From Limanda limanda (taxonomy: Eukaryota > Chordata > Actinopteri > Pleuronectiformes > Pleuronectidae), in assembly GCF_963576545.1 (NCBI RefSeq), contig NC_083655.1, positions 15,020,940-15,084,939 on the forward strand: 64,000 nucleotides of DNA. The letters run 5' to 3'. Numbering within the stretch: the first letter of the stretch is position 1; each line of letters starts with the position of its first letter. The notes beneath the pieces are model-generated. The model was given only the letters and a program-made list of their open reading frames with translations, had not been told where the DNA came from and did no database searches. The position numbers and the translations under genes are program-made. Shown here piece after piece: positions 51,301-64,000 of the stretch.

Positions 51301-53710
51301 TTCCTTTCTTTGTTTCTCACTCTGTTGTGGCAAGGAGAGGAAAACCCCCTACTGTATTTCCCTCCACACCCCCCCCCCCCCCCACTCCTGATTTGGGCCA
51401 ATGGCGGCCGAGTCCGGCGCAATGAAATATGCCAGATTCAACCTCACTGCCCCTGCAAAATCGCTCCCAGCGAGTCTCACACAACTGTATCAGGGGGGTT
51501 AAGGAGCTTATGTCTTGTATACGATGCATGGAGAAAGGGGCTGAGCAGTGATTTGCCATGGGATGGGGGGGGGGGGCGGGGAAGGAGAGTGAAGCCTCTC
51601 TGTGCATAGTGTATCTCATTATGGCTGAACTGTGTGTTACCTTTGGTAAACAGTGGGGGGAACATTTCTCAGGCGAGCGTCACTCTCAACGCAGCGGGCT
51701 GGTAAACGACCGCGCCCCGATGGCGGCGCGCAGCCATTGCTCAAGTCTACAGCCCCACAGGGATGTGTGAGTGCGGTCATGATTAGTCAGATAGAATAAT
51801 AATCTGCGCTTATGACAGCCCCCCTTCATTTCAGCGGGTGTTGAATGGATGTCCAATACAGCTCTTTTGTGTTGGTAAATTCCCTTCAGTTGTTTTTGCT
51901 CAATGACCTTCTCAATCACGAGAAAAGTCAAAAATTCCATTTTCTGAGTGAGACATTTAGTATAATATCCCCGTTGTTCAAGGGCACCTGCAGAAATACT
52001 CCATTTTAATGGAATATACACTATGATATTAAGGAAATTTAGCAAATCAGAGGTTCAATAACCCATTCAGATTGGATGCAACATATATACCTTCAAGACT
52101 AGATGCTGTTTGCATACTTCTCCCTTTAGAGCAGGTAAAACGTGTGTGTCATATGAAATAGATTGTAGTTCTCTGAAATACACACAGGGAAGGGAAATGT
52201 AGTATGTGTGTTTGTTGGCGCTCTTTGTTTGCAAGAAAGTTTTTCAAACAATGGCTGACGATCTAAGCAACAGAAATGATGTTGAAGCAGAATACAGTTT
52301 TATTGATTGAAATAACAGAGAAGAAAATTTAGACCAAGACAATTTTCTGTTGAGCCGCTGACCAAGGCTCTGTCTGTGGGATACAGGTTTGAGGATTTTC
52401 TTAGTATTTCATGTTTTTTTCACAAGGGTTAGGGAAAGGATTTATGTAAACTAAATATTTTTATTTCATGTCTCTATCTGCCTCAGAGGCTGAGCAATTA
52501 GAGTAATTGTTAACAATGGCAATTGTGTCAGCTTTTCAGAAAAGGGTTTTAAATGGTTGTTTTAGAGTGCGTTTTATACGTCTTAATGGTTTAACCGAAG
52601 TTTGATAGCCTTTTACAATCTGTTCATAAACAATAGCAAACACGTTATTACAGCACCACTGTCTATGAGGCACTGTAGCATGAGAGAGACAGCAACTGAA
52701 GTCCCACTTTTTTAAATGACCACGTGACGCTAACCCTCTTATTCAGCTGACTGAACATTGATTTATTCTTCCACACAAGAAGTTTGCTGCAGATGAGCAG
52801 GACACTAGTGATGTTTCTATTCCCTCTTCCCGAGCCGCGGCCTGGCATCCCGACTTCTACGCCTCTACCCTCATCCTCAAATTGTTGTGACGTTCCGCCA
52901 CTCTGCGCTCCGGCACCGCCACCCTCTCAAGTGTGAAGAGCAAAACAAGAGTAATTAAATCTTCATTCCTTCACCCCCATACAACCATATTCACATCTGT
53001 TAAATTGGAGAAAAAAAAACCACAGAGTAAAACAGATCCAATTGAGTGTATGCCCCAGTGGCTCTCATAGTGTTTTCGAGCAGCAGGGTAAGCTTTCGTC
53101 GCCCCCTCCCCTAACGGCATAATGGCGTCTTGTTTCCATGCTATATGACCCCGTGTGGATTCTGTAAATCAAACACCAATTACAACGCACACTGACCTGC
53201 CGTCTGAAATGCTACGGCTAATGTCCTTTACAGGCTCAAGGACAGCTGAGTGGATTCGGCGTCAAAATGTAGAGTGCTTCAGCAAGCTTGGTTAATTAAG
53301 ACATGCTGACAGCTGATGAACTCTGCACATCATTATGGATCCGCTGCCTAATTGGAAATAATTGTAACGGTAAACGCATTTTTCTTCTACGTCTGTGTGG
53401 CTGTACTGTCGCTACGGTAACACCCCAGAAAAAAAAGGTGCTGAGGTGTCAGCCCGCAGAGTCATCATTACATCCAGGGTCGAACTAATCCGTTAGGACA
53501 CCCAAGGGCCAGACGTGTCTTGTTGGGGCGTTAATGACCCCACTTGAGTTGATTGGTGAAAATTCCCCCTCACTAATTTTCCATTAATCCAGTGACAAGA
53601 ACCAATTGAAAAGCCCCCACAGGACCACTGGGAGCCCGAGGCAGAGAGCAGTCCGTTTTAACCGTTTTGAAATTCCCTATAAGACGAGAACAGATAAATG
53701 AAGGTCTTAC

Positions 53711-54354
53711 CTGCCCTGCACTTTGATGTCAGAGATGGCATAGAAGTATCTGGACAGGTTGGTCTCGTCCACCATGGTAGCTCCCGTGGCAGGCCGGAGC
53801 AGGCGGATTCTCAGGTCTGTGATGGTAAAGAAGTCCCTCAGGTTCTTGGTGGTGTCCAGTTGGCCGTAAAGCGAGGCCATGTTGTGGAGCCGGGGCCCGG
53901 CGAACAACGCAAAGCGCTCCTTGATCTCAAAGCGCACAGTTTTGTCATTCTTCCACACGTAGCCTCGCGAGTAGTCCTCAGTGCAGATGATGTCCAGCAG
54001 GGTGTGCTGGGTCAGGTCCTGCACCGTCTTGGGCTCCATGGTGAAGGCGTCCAGGCAGTCGGTGGCGTAGAACTGGTAGGGCTGCCAGGTTCGGCCATAA
54101 TCCAGCGACTTCTCCAGGACCATCTGCTCGGGCCGGCCTGACTCAAAGGTGAGGACGATGTCGTCAGTCAGCTCGATGGTCTTGTTCCAAGAGAGCGTGA
54201 GGTTGACCAGGAGGGCCTTTGGGTACTTCTTCCAGGACGTGGACTGCCAGAAGGTGGTGGGGTTGCGGCCCTCGATGTCGAACATGAGCTCTGGAGGGTG
54301 GGCGAGCTCGTCAGTGCTGGCATCACATTCATTATTACACATGTAAGGATTCTC
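53711..54354 (-). CDS. ntng1: Netrin-G1 exon: laminin N-terminal domain, C-terminal two thirds
   Basis: 644-nt exon, 214 whole codons plus two bases (AG) of a split arginine codon. It starts with ENPYMCNNEC after a ttttcag acceptor (phase 0) and ends with KVQG before a gtaaga donor. The encoded part of the laminin N-terminal (domain VI) fold includes LDYGRTWQPYQFY, RFALFAGP and LRIRLLRP, typical of netrins. Numbered from the methionine at 54342, possible N-glycosylation sites are NLT (47), NKT (53) and NLS (195). This domain is the NGL-1-binding part of netrin-G1. The segment YVWKNDKT (residues 128-135, 53938-53961) falls where netrin-G paralogues vary and looks one residue longer than human netrin-G1 as I remember it. 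The upstream exon with the signal peptide and about 80 residues was not found up to 64000. The internal ATG is not a start. Confidence 0.97.
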
Positions 54355-54737
54355 CTGAAAAGAGAAAGAGGAATAAAGGGAAGAAGTTAGTTTTGGTGAG
54401 CAGTAACAATAAATGAAGTCTCTTTAAAAGCAGACTATTGAGCATGGCCGCATATCTCTTCAGGTATTTTACTGTCACATCTCAATTTTACTTTTTTTCT
54501 CTCCATGTTTTCAAGCTCCTTGGTTGAAAAAGGTCTGCCCAAAAACATCTGTCCGATTTACCGCAAATCATTACCAGGCGATGTTCGCTCCTTCCTCCCT
54601 GGGGACTCGATCTAGCTGTCAGGGGGGGGAGGCACTCCTCCACGAGGACCTTTCAAGTGCTACAAGCTCCAATTTATCAGGACAAGATAATCCACTGCTT
54701 GATTAGGTGGGAGATGTCACCCTGTGCCTGTGCGTGT

Positions 54738-54775
54738 GCATGTGTGTGTGTGTGTGGGTGTGTGTGTGTGTGTGT
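54738..54775 (+). repeat. GT microsatellite
   Basis: (GT)n with one GGGT interruption, about 385 bases upstream (in gene direction) of the laminin N-terminal exon. Confidence 0.9.
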
Positions 54776-55619
54776 TGAAGTGGTGCTGAGGAAACCGGGA
54801 GAGGAGCCGGGCCCCTGATGTAAGACAGTCTAATGAAGCGGTGCGGCAGAGATCGAGTAGGTTCGAGGGAGAGACGGCTCCATTCGGGCTCATAAGCTTT
54901 GCAAGTTTTTCCACGTCCTCCAAGGCAAGGTGACAATGAAACAAGGCTCTGTCAGGCTTTCTGACTGCTGGAGGGCCACATTAATATCCTGTCTGGACCG
55001 TCCTCTACAGGCGACTTCCAGCACTGGACAGCAGCGGCTGGGAGGAGAAAACGGGAAGGAGGAAGAAGGCAGTAGAAAATTCCACTTGGGTTTTTTTTCG
55101 TGTACCATCTCGTGGCGGGAGGTTAGGTGTGCTATTAACTGCAGCATCTTATGCACGGTGTATCCAAAGACAGATGTGTAATATCTCATATGCGACAGTT
55201 ATGCCTGCTTCGGGGGTGAGGAGAGTCTCTAAAAAACACATTGGCATGCAGGACGGATGTCTGTGTTGCTGCAGTTGTGTCGGGAACACGCACTCATCGA
55301 GGGAGACCTAAAACCATATTTCACTGACTCTGCCTGAATGGAACTAGATTTATTCCTGTCTTCTTGTCCCTTTAACTATTGGTGATTATTCTGTATTTGT
55401 AATGCATAACACTAACTGAGGAGTAGCATAAAAAACTAATATTCTATTTTAAATTGTGTAAGTGGGCTTAAAATGTTATTAAATTCTGTTATAATTTAAT
55501 TTAAACTGCCTCAAATGACACAATCTTCTATTTTTTGAGGAGGAGGAGGAAGAGATGATTAATTTCCCAACATTCAGTCTGTTCTTGTGTAATATTTGCT
55601 TCACTCTCACTGTATCAGC

Positions 55620-55990
55620 AGAGGTGGATAAAGTCCTTAAAAGCCATCCACCCAAACACTAGCATTTAAAGTTTTATGAAATCCAACAAAAATGCCACCT
55701 GTTCTGGTTAAATTATGAGAGATTATTGGATATTATTACTGATATTTATATATATATATATACCATTATAAATATTTAGCATTGTAACACTATTTTAATA
55801 TCTTAACTCAAGGTGGGCTAGATTATTCTTTTTTATTTAATTTTTGTGAAATTACCATATTTCTGCAAAAACTATTATGCAAATGTGAAAATGCAATGGA
55901 GTTGAAGAATAAAGTAGCAGCAAATGGAAGTATTCAAAGTACAGGTACTGTTAACCTTGCAGTTCAGTATTGTAAATATTAAATAAAGTA
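55620..55990 (-). repeat. Diverged acttgag-type fish repeat, reverse orientation
   Basis: GAGGTGGATAAAGTCCTTAAA at one end and GTAGCAGCAAATGGAAGTATTCAAAGTACAGGTACTG near the other resemble the reverse complement of the ACTCAAGTACTG...ACTTGAGTATTTCC family. A short TA run (55748-55764) lies inside. Diverged; boundaries approximate. Confidence 0.5.
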
Positions 55991-56186
55991 TATCGGGTAA
56001 TGTTCCGGCAATGTGGGGAAGCATTTACCCAGAGTGCACCAGTGTGACTGTCCCAAAACGTCCTTCTGTAAACAAGATAATGGATCTTAGTGCGTCTCTT
56101 TGTGAGAAACTGTATCATGTCTGTGATGAAACCTTTTGTACCTTTGTGTCTAAATCAGGGAGATCCAATGATGCAGCTATCACTGC

Positions 56187-56187
<1 letters not shown>

Positions 56188-56263
<76 letters not shown>

Positions 56264-56289
56264 AGACAGACACACACACAGACACACAA
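56188..56289 (+). repeat. CA microsatellite
   Basis: About 34 pure CA units (56188-56256) followed by interrupted CAAACACACAGACAG units. Confidence 0.95.
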
Positions 56290-58460
56290 AGTGCCGCCCT
56301 CACCAGCACATCTCTGTAATCAGACAAAGATGTATCCCTATCGATCCCTGCGGCTGGGGCGCTGGAAATCTGCTGTGTGTAGCACCTGGCAACCTTAGCC
56401 AGTTGTCCGGAGCTGCCCCGAACACGCAGGTTAAAAAGCTTTCATTACTGTCTCCTCCGCTTCTCGCCTAATGACAAAATACTGCCTTTATGAAGATCAA
56501 TAACCTCACCGGTCAGCCCGGAGGAGAGAAAGGAGATGAAATGCTGAGTATACGGCCTCATGAAACGGAGATTTTCCTGTTTTACTGGCGGGGGGAACCG
56601 CTGAGGGGCTGACGGTTTGACTCACATTAAAAATCACTGACAGCACCCGGCACGGCAATTACAGCGTGACAAATGTTGTTTCTATTAATCCCAGTGTGAT
56701 GAGAAGTGACCAGTGTGAGGAAGGGGCTGCAAGAGCTGAGTTTGCAAGAGCCGATGGGTCACAGTAAATCGGCGTTAATAGAGATGCTGACGACACACCC
56801 AAAACACACCGTGGCTTAATCCCATTATTAGCATTGTGAGGCAGGGCAATAGAGAGAGCGGGAGAGAGAGAGACGAGTCAAGGTGTTTATGTGCATGTTG
56901 TGTGTTTGTGGGTGGACTTCACAAATCATCCGGAAGCTGCTCGAAATTCCTGTGGCGTTGTCCCCATTATTGTCAAAGTGTTCAGGCTAATTTTACCTGC
57001 TGGTGTGAGAGAGGAATAGAAAAAATATCCACAACAAAGCAACAAACAGCAGCACTCCACTGAGTCGGATATCTGTCACGTTTAGGTCACTGGGTAGTGT
57101 GGTTTCTCTTGCTTTGCCAACCGAATATTTTTGTTGGCAGAAAACATGAACCTCTTGAAATAACCGAGGCAATTTGACTCTCAAACGTGTACAGATCGAG
57201 GTAACACTTCTACTGCAATTTTCCATTTTGTGATCTTTGATCGAGCCTCTGTCACGGCGCCATTCTACTGATCATTGATCAATCAGTCAAGCTCCTCTGC
57301 TGCTCTATTTTTTTTATAAATAAATCAAACTTCATCAACCATAAAATTCTCATGTTTTTATAATGTATTACTCCACTGGAATATGTGAATGATTCTGTTC
57401 ATCCCGGGAAAAAATACCACCCTGAATGTGTTCTCATTGAGGCTCTGTGTGCAACATGACAAAGTGTTTCACCCTCACAACAATAAAAATCAGAAGAATA
57501 AAAATCTGTGAGTTTCTTTTTCTATTCTCTCTTTGATACTAAAGCAGCGATCACAGTCGAGCTCCATATACTGTACGTATACAGCAGAAGTGTGCAGCAG
57601 ATAAGTTACTGATGTTGTGACTGTGCCTAGTTTTAAAATAAGATATGACCGTGGCGGCTGACAGCCTTGGCCCGATCACACCGTAACCGCTGATGGAGGA
57701 TGAGACTTGGGGGAATATAAATTTCCTGACTGCCGACAAGCCATCGAGATTGATGGGCCCCCACCAATCAAACCCATCAGCTTGTGTGACAGATGTCTTG
57801 CTTTTGTTACCCAGATAGTGAACGGAACCGCCCTCCGTGTTTTTCCTCCTTCTACCTTTCCCCTTCTCCTCTTTCTTTAGTTCTGATCCTAAAACATTTC
57901 ATTTCAAAAGGGATCAGACAGGATAAATCAAAGGAATATCATGCGTACATGTTATTTGATATTGAAAACTAATTAAGGAGTAAAAACATATTAAAAACAA
58001 TTATTGAACAACTGATAGTGTGAGCTGAAGAAAGTTTAAATGCACATTGTTGGCTTGTTTCTTTAATTGTTTTATATGTATAATCTGTTTCTTATCACTT
58101 GATAAATAAAAGAGTATTTATCCAGATTATTAACAAAAATCAAAAGAAGTAAGATTCAATCTTAATTTAAATAAACACTGAGTATCACATTCAATTTTGC
58201 AGTAGAGCCATAGAAGGTGGCAAATTGTGAGAGTGATGAGATCCTGAGAGAAATGGCCCATGGGTGACGTGATGTAAAACCAGGACCCAGAATAAACATC
58301 CGGAAATAAATGGAAATAAACATTTATTGTTCGAAAACTCCTGCTCCAACTGTGTGTGGACATTTCATTGCATGAACGGTGTGGATTCCTGCCCAGAAAT
58401 ACACCATCTGTTTCCTTACATCCATTTCTCTGCCATGTTTCCACCTCTCTTTATTCAGAA

Positions 58461-58462
<2 letters not shown>

Positions 58463-58494
<32 letters not shown>
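58463..58494 (+). repeat. GT microsatellite
   Basis: About 16 pure GT units. Confidence 0.9.
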
Positions 58495-58496
<2 letters not shown>

Positions 58497-58691
58497 GATG
58501 GAGGTGGGGGTTAAAGCTATCCCTGCTGCATTAATGAGACCTTGTGTTCCACGATAGATTTCTTCACCTCGAGCCAGCGGCTTGATTGAAGCAGCGCTCT
58601 CTCAATTTCAAAACTTCTCTCTCTCCCTCCCTCCCTCTCCCTCTTTCTCTCTTTCCAGTCTTGCCAACACCTTCACTGGACCCCCTCTGCT

Positions 58692-58792
<101 letters not shown>

Positions 58793-59404
58793 GTCCCATG
58801 GTGGGAGGAGCAGACAGAGAGAGGGGCTTAACCTGGACGTGGAAGGAATATTGGATGCCAGTGTGACAGATTACAGTGGTAATAGACACCCAGGCCAAAT
58901 CCTCACAAGGATTACAATCATATTTTCATATGGCTCAGGGTCGGCCGGAGGTCGAGCGGCCTGGACCACGGTCAACAAGGAGACATGGGACACACACACA
59001 AGACCCCACACACACACCAGGTTCTCTTGCAGATTATGTCTGAGTCAGGTAGGGTTAGCATATATTGTCTTAGATTTTGATAGAACATTTAACAATTAAC
59101 AACTAATTACCTGTAGTTCAAACAGATTAAAGCAGAGGACAGAGTGTTATAATTAATGGATAAAAAGAAAAAGGTTTAGCACGGTTTTTAAGTGTTGAGC
59201 AGAGATTATTAGTTAGATAGATTAGATTGTTATTTGATACAAAAGAAGATTGACAGAGCTCTCAGGAATTATCAAATCGATCGATCATTATCGGCCGATA
59301 ATCAGGTGATCGCCTGAATGATCTGCATTTAGTTTTTTTAAGTATACGATTACCTCATCGGCCATAAAATCCCAAAGGCAAACTACCTGGATTAACACTG
59401 CTAG

Positions 59405-59990
59405 TAGTCAAAGTTAGCTTAGTTTAGCATTAAAACTGGAAACAGGGGCACTGCTAACCTGCCTTTCTAAATGAACACTTACACAAGTAGCAGTGATGCT
59501 CCACCAGCCCTCAGGTTGAAGTGGACTGCGGTCGAACAGCTCGCAGTCCAACACATGAGTTATGCCGTTTAGTGGCACCACGGGGGAAATCCTACAGTGA
59601 TCTAAAGGCAGCGAGCAGCACCGTTCAGCCACCTTAAGCACCACAGTGTGGGCTGTCCAGTCGAGCGAGCCGAGGTTATGAGGCGCGACGATGTGTAAAT
59701 GTCCTCGTGTTGCGATCGTCGTGATCAGTGGCGACGATTTAGAAGATTCATGAGCCCTAAAACAATAGTGAGGAAGGCCTTCGGCAGCCAGCTTCTGCGC
59801 ATTGGCGGGATATAAAAACAATTTTATATTCCATTATCTTTTATGTGGCAAGCCCCACCGGGTGCCACTGTGATACGGTCTGGAGGACAGGACGATCTCC
59901 CCTGCTTAGGCGATGGTATACTTGCGAGAGCGCGGCGAGTACACACATCAAGATTTACAGCCAAAGTTGTTTGATGGCTGTAGGTATTCC
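59405..59990 (+). repeat. GTTAGCTTAGTTTAGC fish repeat, copy 2, with possible associated repeat
   Basis: AAGTTAGCTTAGTTTAGCAT then AAAACTGGAAACAGGGGC at 59412-59450 repeats the element at window start. The next 370 bases keep an open minus-strand frame of 135 codons (59414-59821) and a GC-rich block to 59950. The frame shows no domain I recognise. I suspect the whole block is a composite dispersed repeat, not a gene. Confidence 0.45.
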
Positions 59991-60339
59991 TTTAACACGG
60001 GCAGTTAACTTGACAGGATAATGGTACAGTACACCGCACAGTTAACTTTGAGTTAAGGACTCTCATTCATGCAGCACAAAACATGCAATCCACTGCATCA
60101 ATAACTAAACAAGTAAGTTGTGTTTTATTTATTTAAAACCATTAGCCCAGGATCAATATGGATTTCTTGGTAATGATGCAGATAACACTATTAGACAGTA
60201 AAACAATTTCGATACTGATGCATCAACTAAGATTTAGAATATATATATATATATATGTAATAAAGTGAAAAGGTGAATGATTTCTTGCACCATAGATTTT
60301 TTTGAACTAACACACACACAGACACACACACACGCATAC

Positions 60340-60830
60340 AAATGCACCAGAGAGTAGAGCTGAATGTGTTGAATAAGACAAAGTGCAGGAGATCAGGTAA
60401 AGAATAGCACTTAAAATAATCTCACAGAAGGACAACCCTGCTCTTGGAGTATTTGGAAGCTTGTTCCACCGCAGATGAACCAAAAAAGAGAACAGTCTGG
60501 ACTGTGATTGTCTTGTGAACAGAGATGGCAATGCAGGACCACTATCCCTGGAGGAACACAGTGGCAAAGAGGCACGTCACTTATGATTGATTGAGTTCAG
60601 AAGTTGTTCTTGATACAAACTGGTGACTGGAATTTGCTTCTGGCAGCCATGGTCAACCAGAAGAAGTTGATGGGTAGTAGAGGGACGTCTGCCCTTTTAG
60701 GCTGATTGAAGACCAGAGGGCTGCAGTCATTGCAATAATATTTCAACTGGTCTACTGCCGGCAAACAGTATCTTCTTTCACGTCTGAAGTGGAGCATTTG
60801 AGTGCTCCTGTTTGGAAACCACCTATTTAG
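60340..60830. repeat. Possible unnamed dispersed repeat
   Basis: The style (no introns, broken frame, phrases such as CTTGTTCCACCGCAGATGAA and AACAGTCTGGACTGTGATTG) suggests a decayed dispersed element, but I cannot name it and see no inverted ends, poly-A or duplication. Confidence 0.25.
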
Positions 60831-62026
60831 AATTGGGTCCCAACAATGAATTAGCTTTGTGGAATATTTTAAGAAAACACAGCAGTGGTGGTGGTGGTGG
60901 CGGCAGTGTTTTGAAATGTTAGGAGAAACTGGAAGTTTTTATTTAGCAGACCAAAGCCTAAAAGAGAAATGAAGGATTATTAATTTATGAGTAAATCAAA
61001 CAGAAAAGTTCAAAAGGAAAAATGTTGGGCTGAGTGCAGTCTGGAACAGGTCACGGACATTTGGATTATACATTATACGTGTTATAGATAAAACTGAGTC
61101 ATGCAGTGAAAACCTAACTCCCAGGTACACAATGTAACTGGTTCTTTGTACTTTCAGATAATTTTCTCCTACGTTGGCTGCTTGACTAAATCAGGATCAG
61201 ATCACTGTTATTTCCCACCATCGTCTCGACAAGTGTCATTTATCTTTTATGAAGATGTCCTTCCACAATGAGCCGATACACCAGGGCATAATCGATCCGC
61301 TGGCTGCTGCGGAGCTACATCTCTCAATCAAAGTGTCCCATCCCATAACGGGAACACTTTGGCATTTTTCACTGCACATTAAAACCAGCCTGTGGCCATG
61401 ATCACCCCTGATCTTTCAGCTGAGGAATCCCTCAGGAGCTGACATCACGACGCTGTCATCGCCGCCCCCTCCCCCATCGCTATTCCTCCTAGTATTTTTT
61501 TAATGGTAAAATAACGCCACGGATCCTGTGAAGCAGCTCTCCAGAGACACATGCATTAGTGTCACCTTGACCAAGCTAAGAGGCAAACATCAAGTGCAAG
61601 GAGCTGCTCCCACGTGGACGCAAACCTCAACCACCTGCAGCAATGACACTACCTCAGCTCCTAACACCTCCAACTATAAACTGTAGTTGTGATTTTATAA
61701 CAGTCTATTAGTCTAAGTCTATATAGGGATATTTTTATTACGACATATATTTGTAACCTTTATTTACCCTATTGATAGCAGTGTTGCTGGCTGGTAAATT
61801 ATTTTGATCCAGAATAAAAGACTGTATATCAACACCTAATGAATTGAAAAGTCTTGACACTCAGGATGAATCCTGATAATTTAAATGGATCCCTCATTTT
61901 TTTCTAGCGCCACCAACAGGTGTAATGCTTCACTTATCCAGTGCAACATTTCTTCAGATATTTAAACAGAGATTCATTGTCCCCAGATTTATGATGATGA
62001 CTTTGGTGCACCACCATGTCTCCTCT

Positions 62027-62362
62027 CAGGGGCAAATCCAGGAGCAGGGCCAGGGGGGCACTGGCTCCTGCCGAAATCTGATTGGCCCCTGAAGTTCCCC
62101 TGTTCCACAATAAAATTCCAAACAAGTAATACGGCTGTTTGTTAAGACATTTTATTTTCTACGCTTTTTCCTGTACAAGCAGGAATTTTCAACATATATT
62201 GATGATGTGTGGCTTTGCTCAAAGATACAGAGCTAACAATAAACAAGGGATGACTTAAATGTGCTGAATAGGGAATTGTATATGGGTGTTGGAGATATAA
62301 TTGGTTGTAAATCGTGGCGCATTTACGGCCTCTGATTTTGAAAAATCCCAGATCTGTCGCTG
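62027..62362 (-). mobile_element. hAT-type MITE with perfect 8-bp target duplication
   Basis: A 336-bp element bounded by TCTCCTCT on both sides (62019-62026 and 62363-62370), the 8-bp target-site duplication expected for hAT transposons. Its ends read CAGGGGCAAATCCAGG and, on the other strand, CAGCGACAGATCTGGG: degenerate inverted repeats of the CAGnGGCGGATCC type. An internal block (62215-62255, GAGCTAACAATAAACAAGGG) is the reverse complement of the matching block in the copy at 5920-6283. It has no coding capacity, so it is a non-autonomous element. Confidence 0.85.
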
Positions 62363-64000
62363 TCTCCTCTAATGTCACCACGTGGCTGAAGTTTGCAGTT
62401 TTAAGTTAATTGTCCCAAACAACTGTTAGACATAAATTATCACTTCATGTACCTCCAGATGGCTTTGGTGCTCCCCTACTTTTCCATCTAGCATCATCAG
62501 GCCGAAATGTGAATTTGTGCGTTACATTTGTTTATGACGAACTACCAATGAGACCAAGCTGTTCTACAAATTTAACTGAAATAATGAACATACGTGCTAC
62601 ACAAAATGTAGGAGCCGTATTCTAGCATCGCTGTAGATCAGAGTTACACACACTCACACTACGGATTTAGAACTGTGGGTCACATGAAGTGGACGGAAAT
62701 GTAAGGACCGTTTTCAATCAATAAAATCAGTCTCTCTGAATATTCTAATTTGATCACTCACTCTAAAAACGGCCTTAAATCAATCCAGAGATATGAGTTA
62801 TTGGACATTTGCCGGTTTTCTCATAAAAAAAAACCAAGCAGTGATGAAAATAAACGTGATCAGGAGAAATCAGGTCTCATCTGTTCTGCTCCCATTGACA
62901 CACGAGCAGAGCAGCATCGTGTCTACAGCATGTTATTTTCCCCTCTTAAAGCTCTTACGGTCATTTAAGTGCCGGCACATTTCACTCGAGGTGAAGCCTT
63001 TTCAATCAAGCTCCCCGTCATCAAGCTTCACCCCTCATTAGTGGCTCTGCAGAGCGCTGCGAGTACACGAGTACAGCGTCTCCGCCTGTTAATGAGCGGC
63101 TCCGTGACTCGGTCAGCAGCGACCAGTGCATGGGGGGGTTGGATTTAGCCCCCTATTATTATCTCAAAGGGCTCTACACAGGAGCTGAGAGTGGTGGGGA
63201 TGTAGAAATGAAGAAAAAAAAATCTTCCGGGTTTTAAAAGATTTCTATTTTCTTTGCTGCAGTCTTCAGGGCCTCTTATATTATTTTTTATTTTTAAACT
63301 GAGCTTTTAAGAGATGACTAAAATCAATAGTGTGGTAAAGCTCGGTGTTCCCTGTGTGGATATTTAACTGTGCGCAGCGTAGTTGGGATTCAGCTCCAGG
63401 CCTCGCTGTCAGATCACTGAAGGTCTATTTAGTCATTCTACAGGGAGACTTTCTTCTTTTCCTTTTTCCCCCTTTATTCTTCTGCCTGTGTCTCCGCCCC
63501 TCCCTACATTTTTTTTGTTCCTTTCTGTTTCCACTGAATCTGAGAAGATGATTGGCAGACGACTCCTGGGAAAAAAGAGCCCGGGCCTTTTCCTCTCTCT
63601 GTGCTCACGACACTCAAACACACATCTTAAAGGCAAGTCGCACAGAAGGCTGAATATAAATAAGGACACACACACACAGGAATTGACTTAGCACTATTCC
63701 TGCGACAGCTTAGTATATTTACAAAAAATTAATGAAACTCTTAAACCCTTGTTCTGTGTATAAAAAGGCTTCATACCCAGTATCAGCAGCAGCTGTAACC
63801 ACAGTGCACCATTTGGTTCCCTCTCAGTCACCTCTTCAAACTTTGCCTCAGGATTTTGTTTTTAAAGTGGTTCCAGTGTGACAGGTTCTTTTAGTTTGAA
63901 GCTACAGAAAAACACTCACCGATACAAAGGCAGCCATAAAAAAAAAAAAAAAAAAACCTGAATGACAAATCAAATAATGAAATATAAAACCTTCCAGTTC

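Noticed and set aside
53698..54141. 147-codon plus-strand frame opposite the laminin-domain exon
   Set aside because: Antisense shadow of a real coding exon.
59850..59945. Block with words resembling 5S rRNA or U1 snRNA (CTAAGCAGGGGAGATC on the minus strand)
   Set aside because: Only a short word matches; the rest does not follow either RNA in order, so no RNA gene is called.
63758..63775. TATA-like GTATAAAAAGG
   Set aside because: Isolated motif in intron with no initiator, CpG island or downstream open frame.

Overview
This is a stretch of vertebrate nuclear DNA, almost certainly from a ray-finned (teleost) fish. The coding matches are short exons with consensus splice sites, separated by very long introns. 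The introns carry CA/GT and GA/CT microsatellites and several repeat families typical of fish genomes. No bacterial or phage gene organisation, CRISPR array, rRNA or tRNA gene was seen.

The window holds one recognisable gene, on the minus strand: the middle of a netrin-G1 gene (ntng1; whether teleost copy a or b cannot be decided here). In transcription order its exons are the C-terminal two thirds of the laminin N-terminal domain (54354-53711), laminin-EGF module LE1 (30127-29955), a 27-nt microexon (16467-16441), LE2 (9494-9327) and LE3 (7180-7046). All intron boundaries are GT-AG. Together they encode about 382 in-frame residues. The exons for the signal peptide and first part of the laminin domain should lie beyond 64000, and those for the final EGF module and GPI-anchor signal before position 1. 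Neither was found here. Netrin-G1 is known as a GPI-anchored presynaptic adhesion protein that binds NGL-1 (LRRC4C).

The microexon completes the split codon for the eighth cysteine of LE1. The microexon, LE2 and LE3 are all multiples of three with the same junction phase, so LE2 and LE3 can be skipped in any combination without a frameshift, as known for mammalian NTNG1.

The rest is intron: over 9.6 kb (54355-64000), 23.6 kb (30128-53710), 13.5 kb (16468-29954), 6.9 kb (9495-16440), 2.1 kb (7181-9326) and over 7 kb (1-7045). It holds a broken Tc1/mariner transposase (about 26800-27650), a hAT-type MITE family in three copies (one with a perfect 8-bp target duplication), a second hAT-like element with an 8-bp duplication (47844-48184), several other dispersed fish repeats, long microsatellites, and some complex non-repetitive islands that could be conserved regulatory elements. 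I see no convincing second gene and no new multi-gene system. The most interesting points concern the splicing architecture of ntng1 and the dated transposon insertions.
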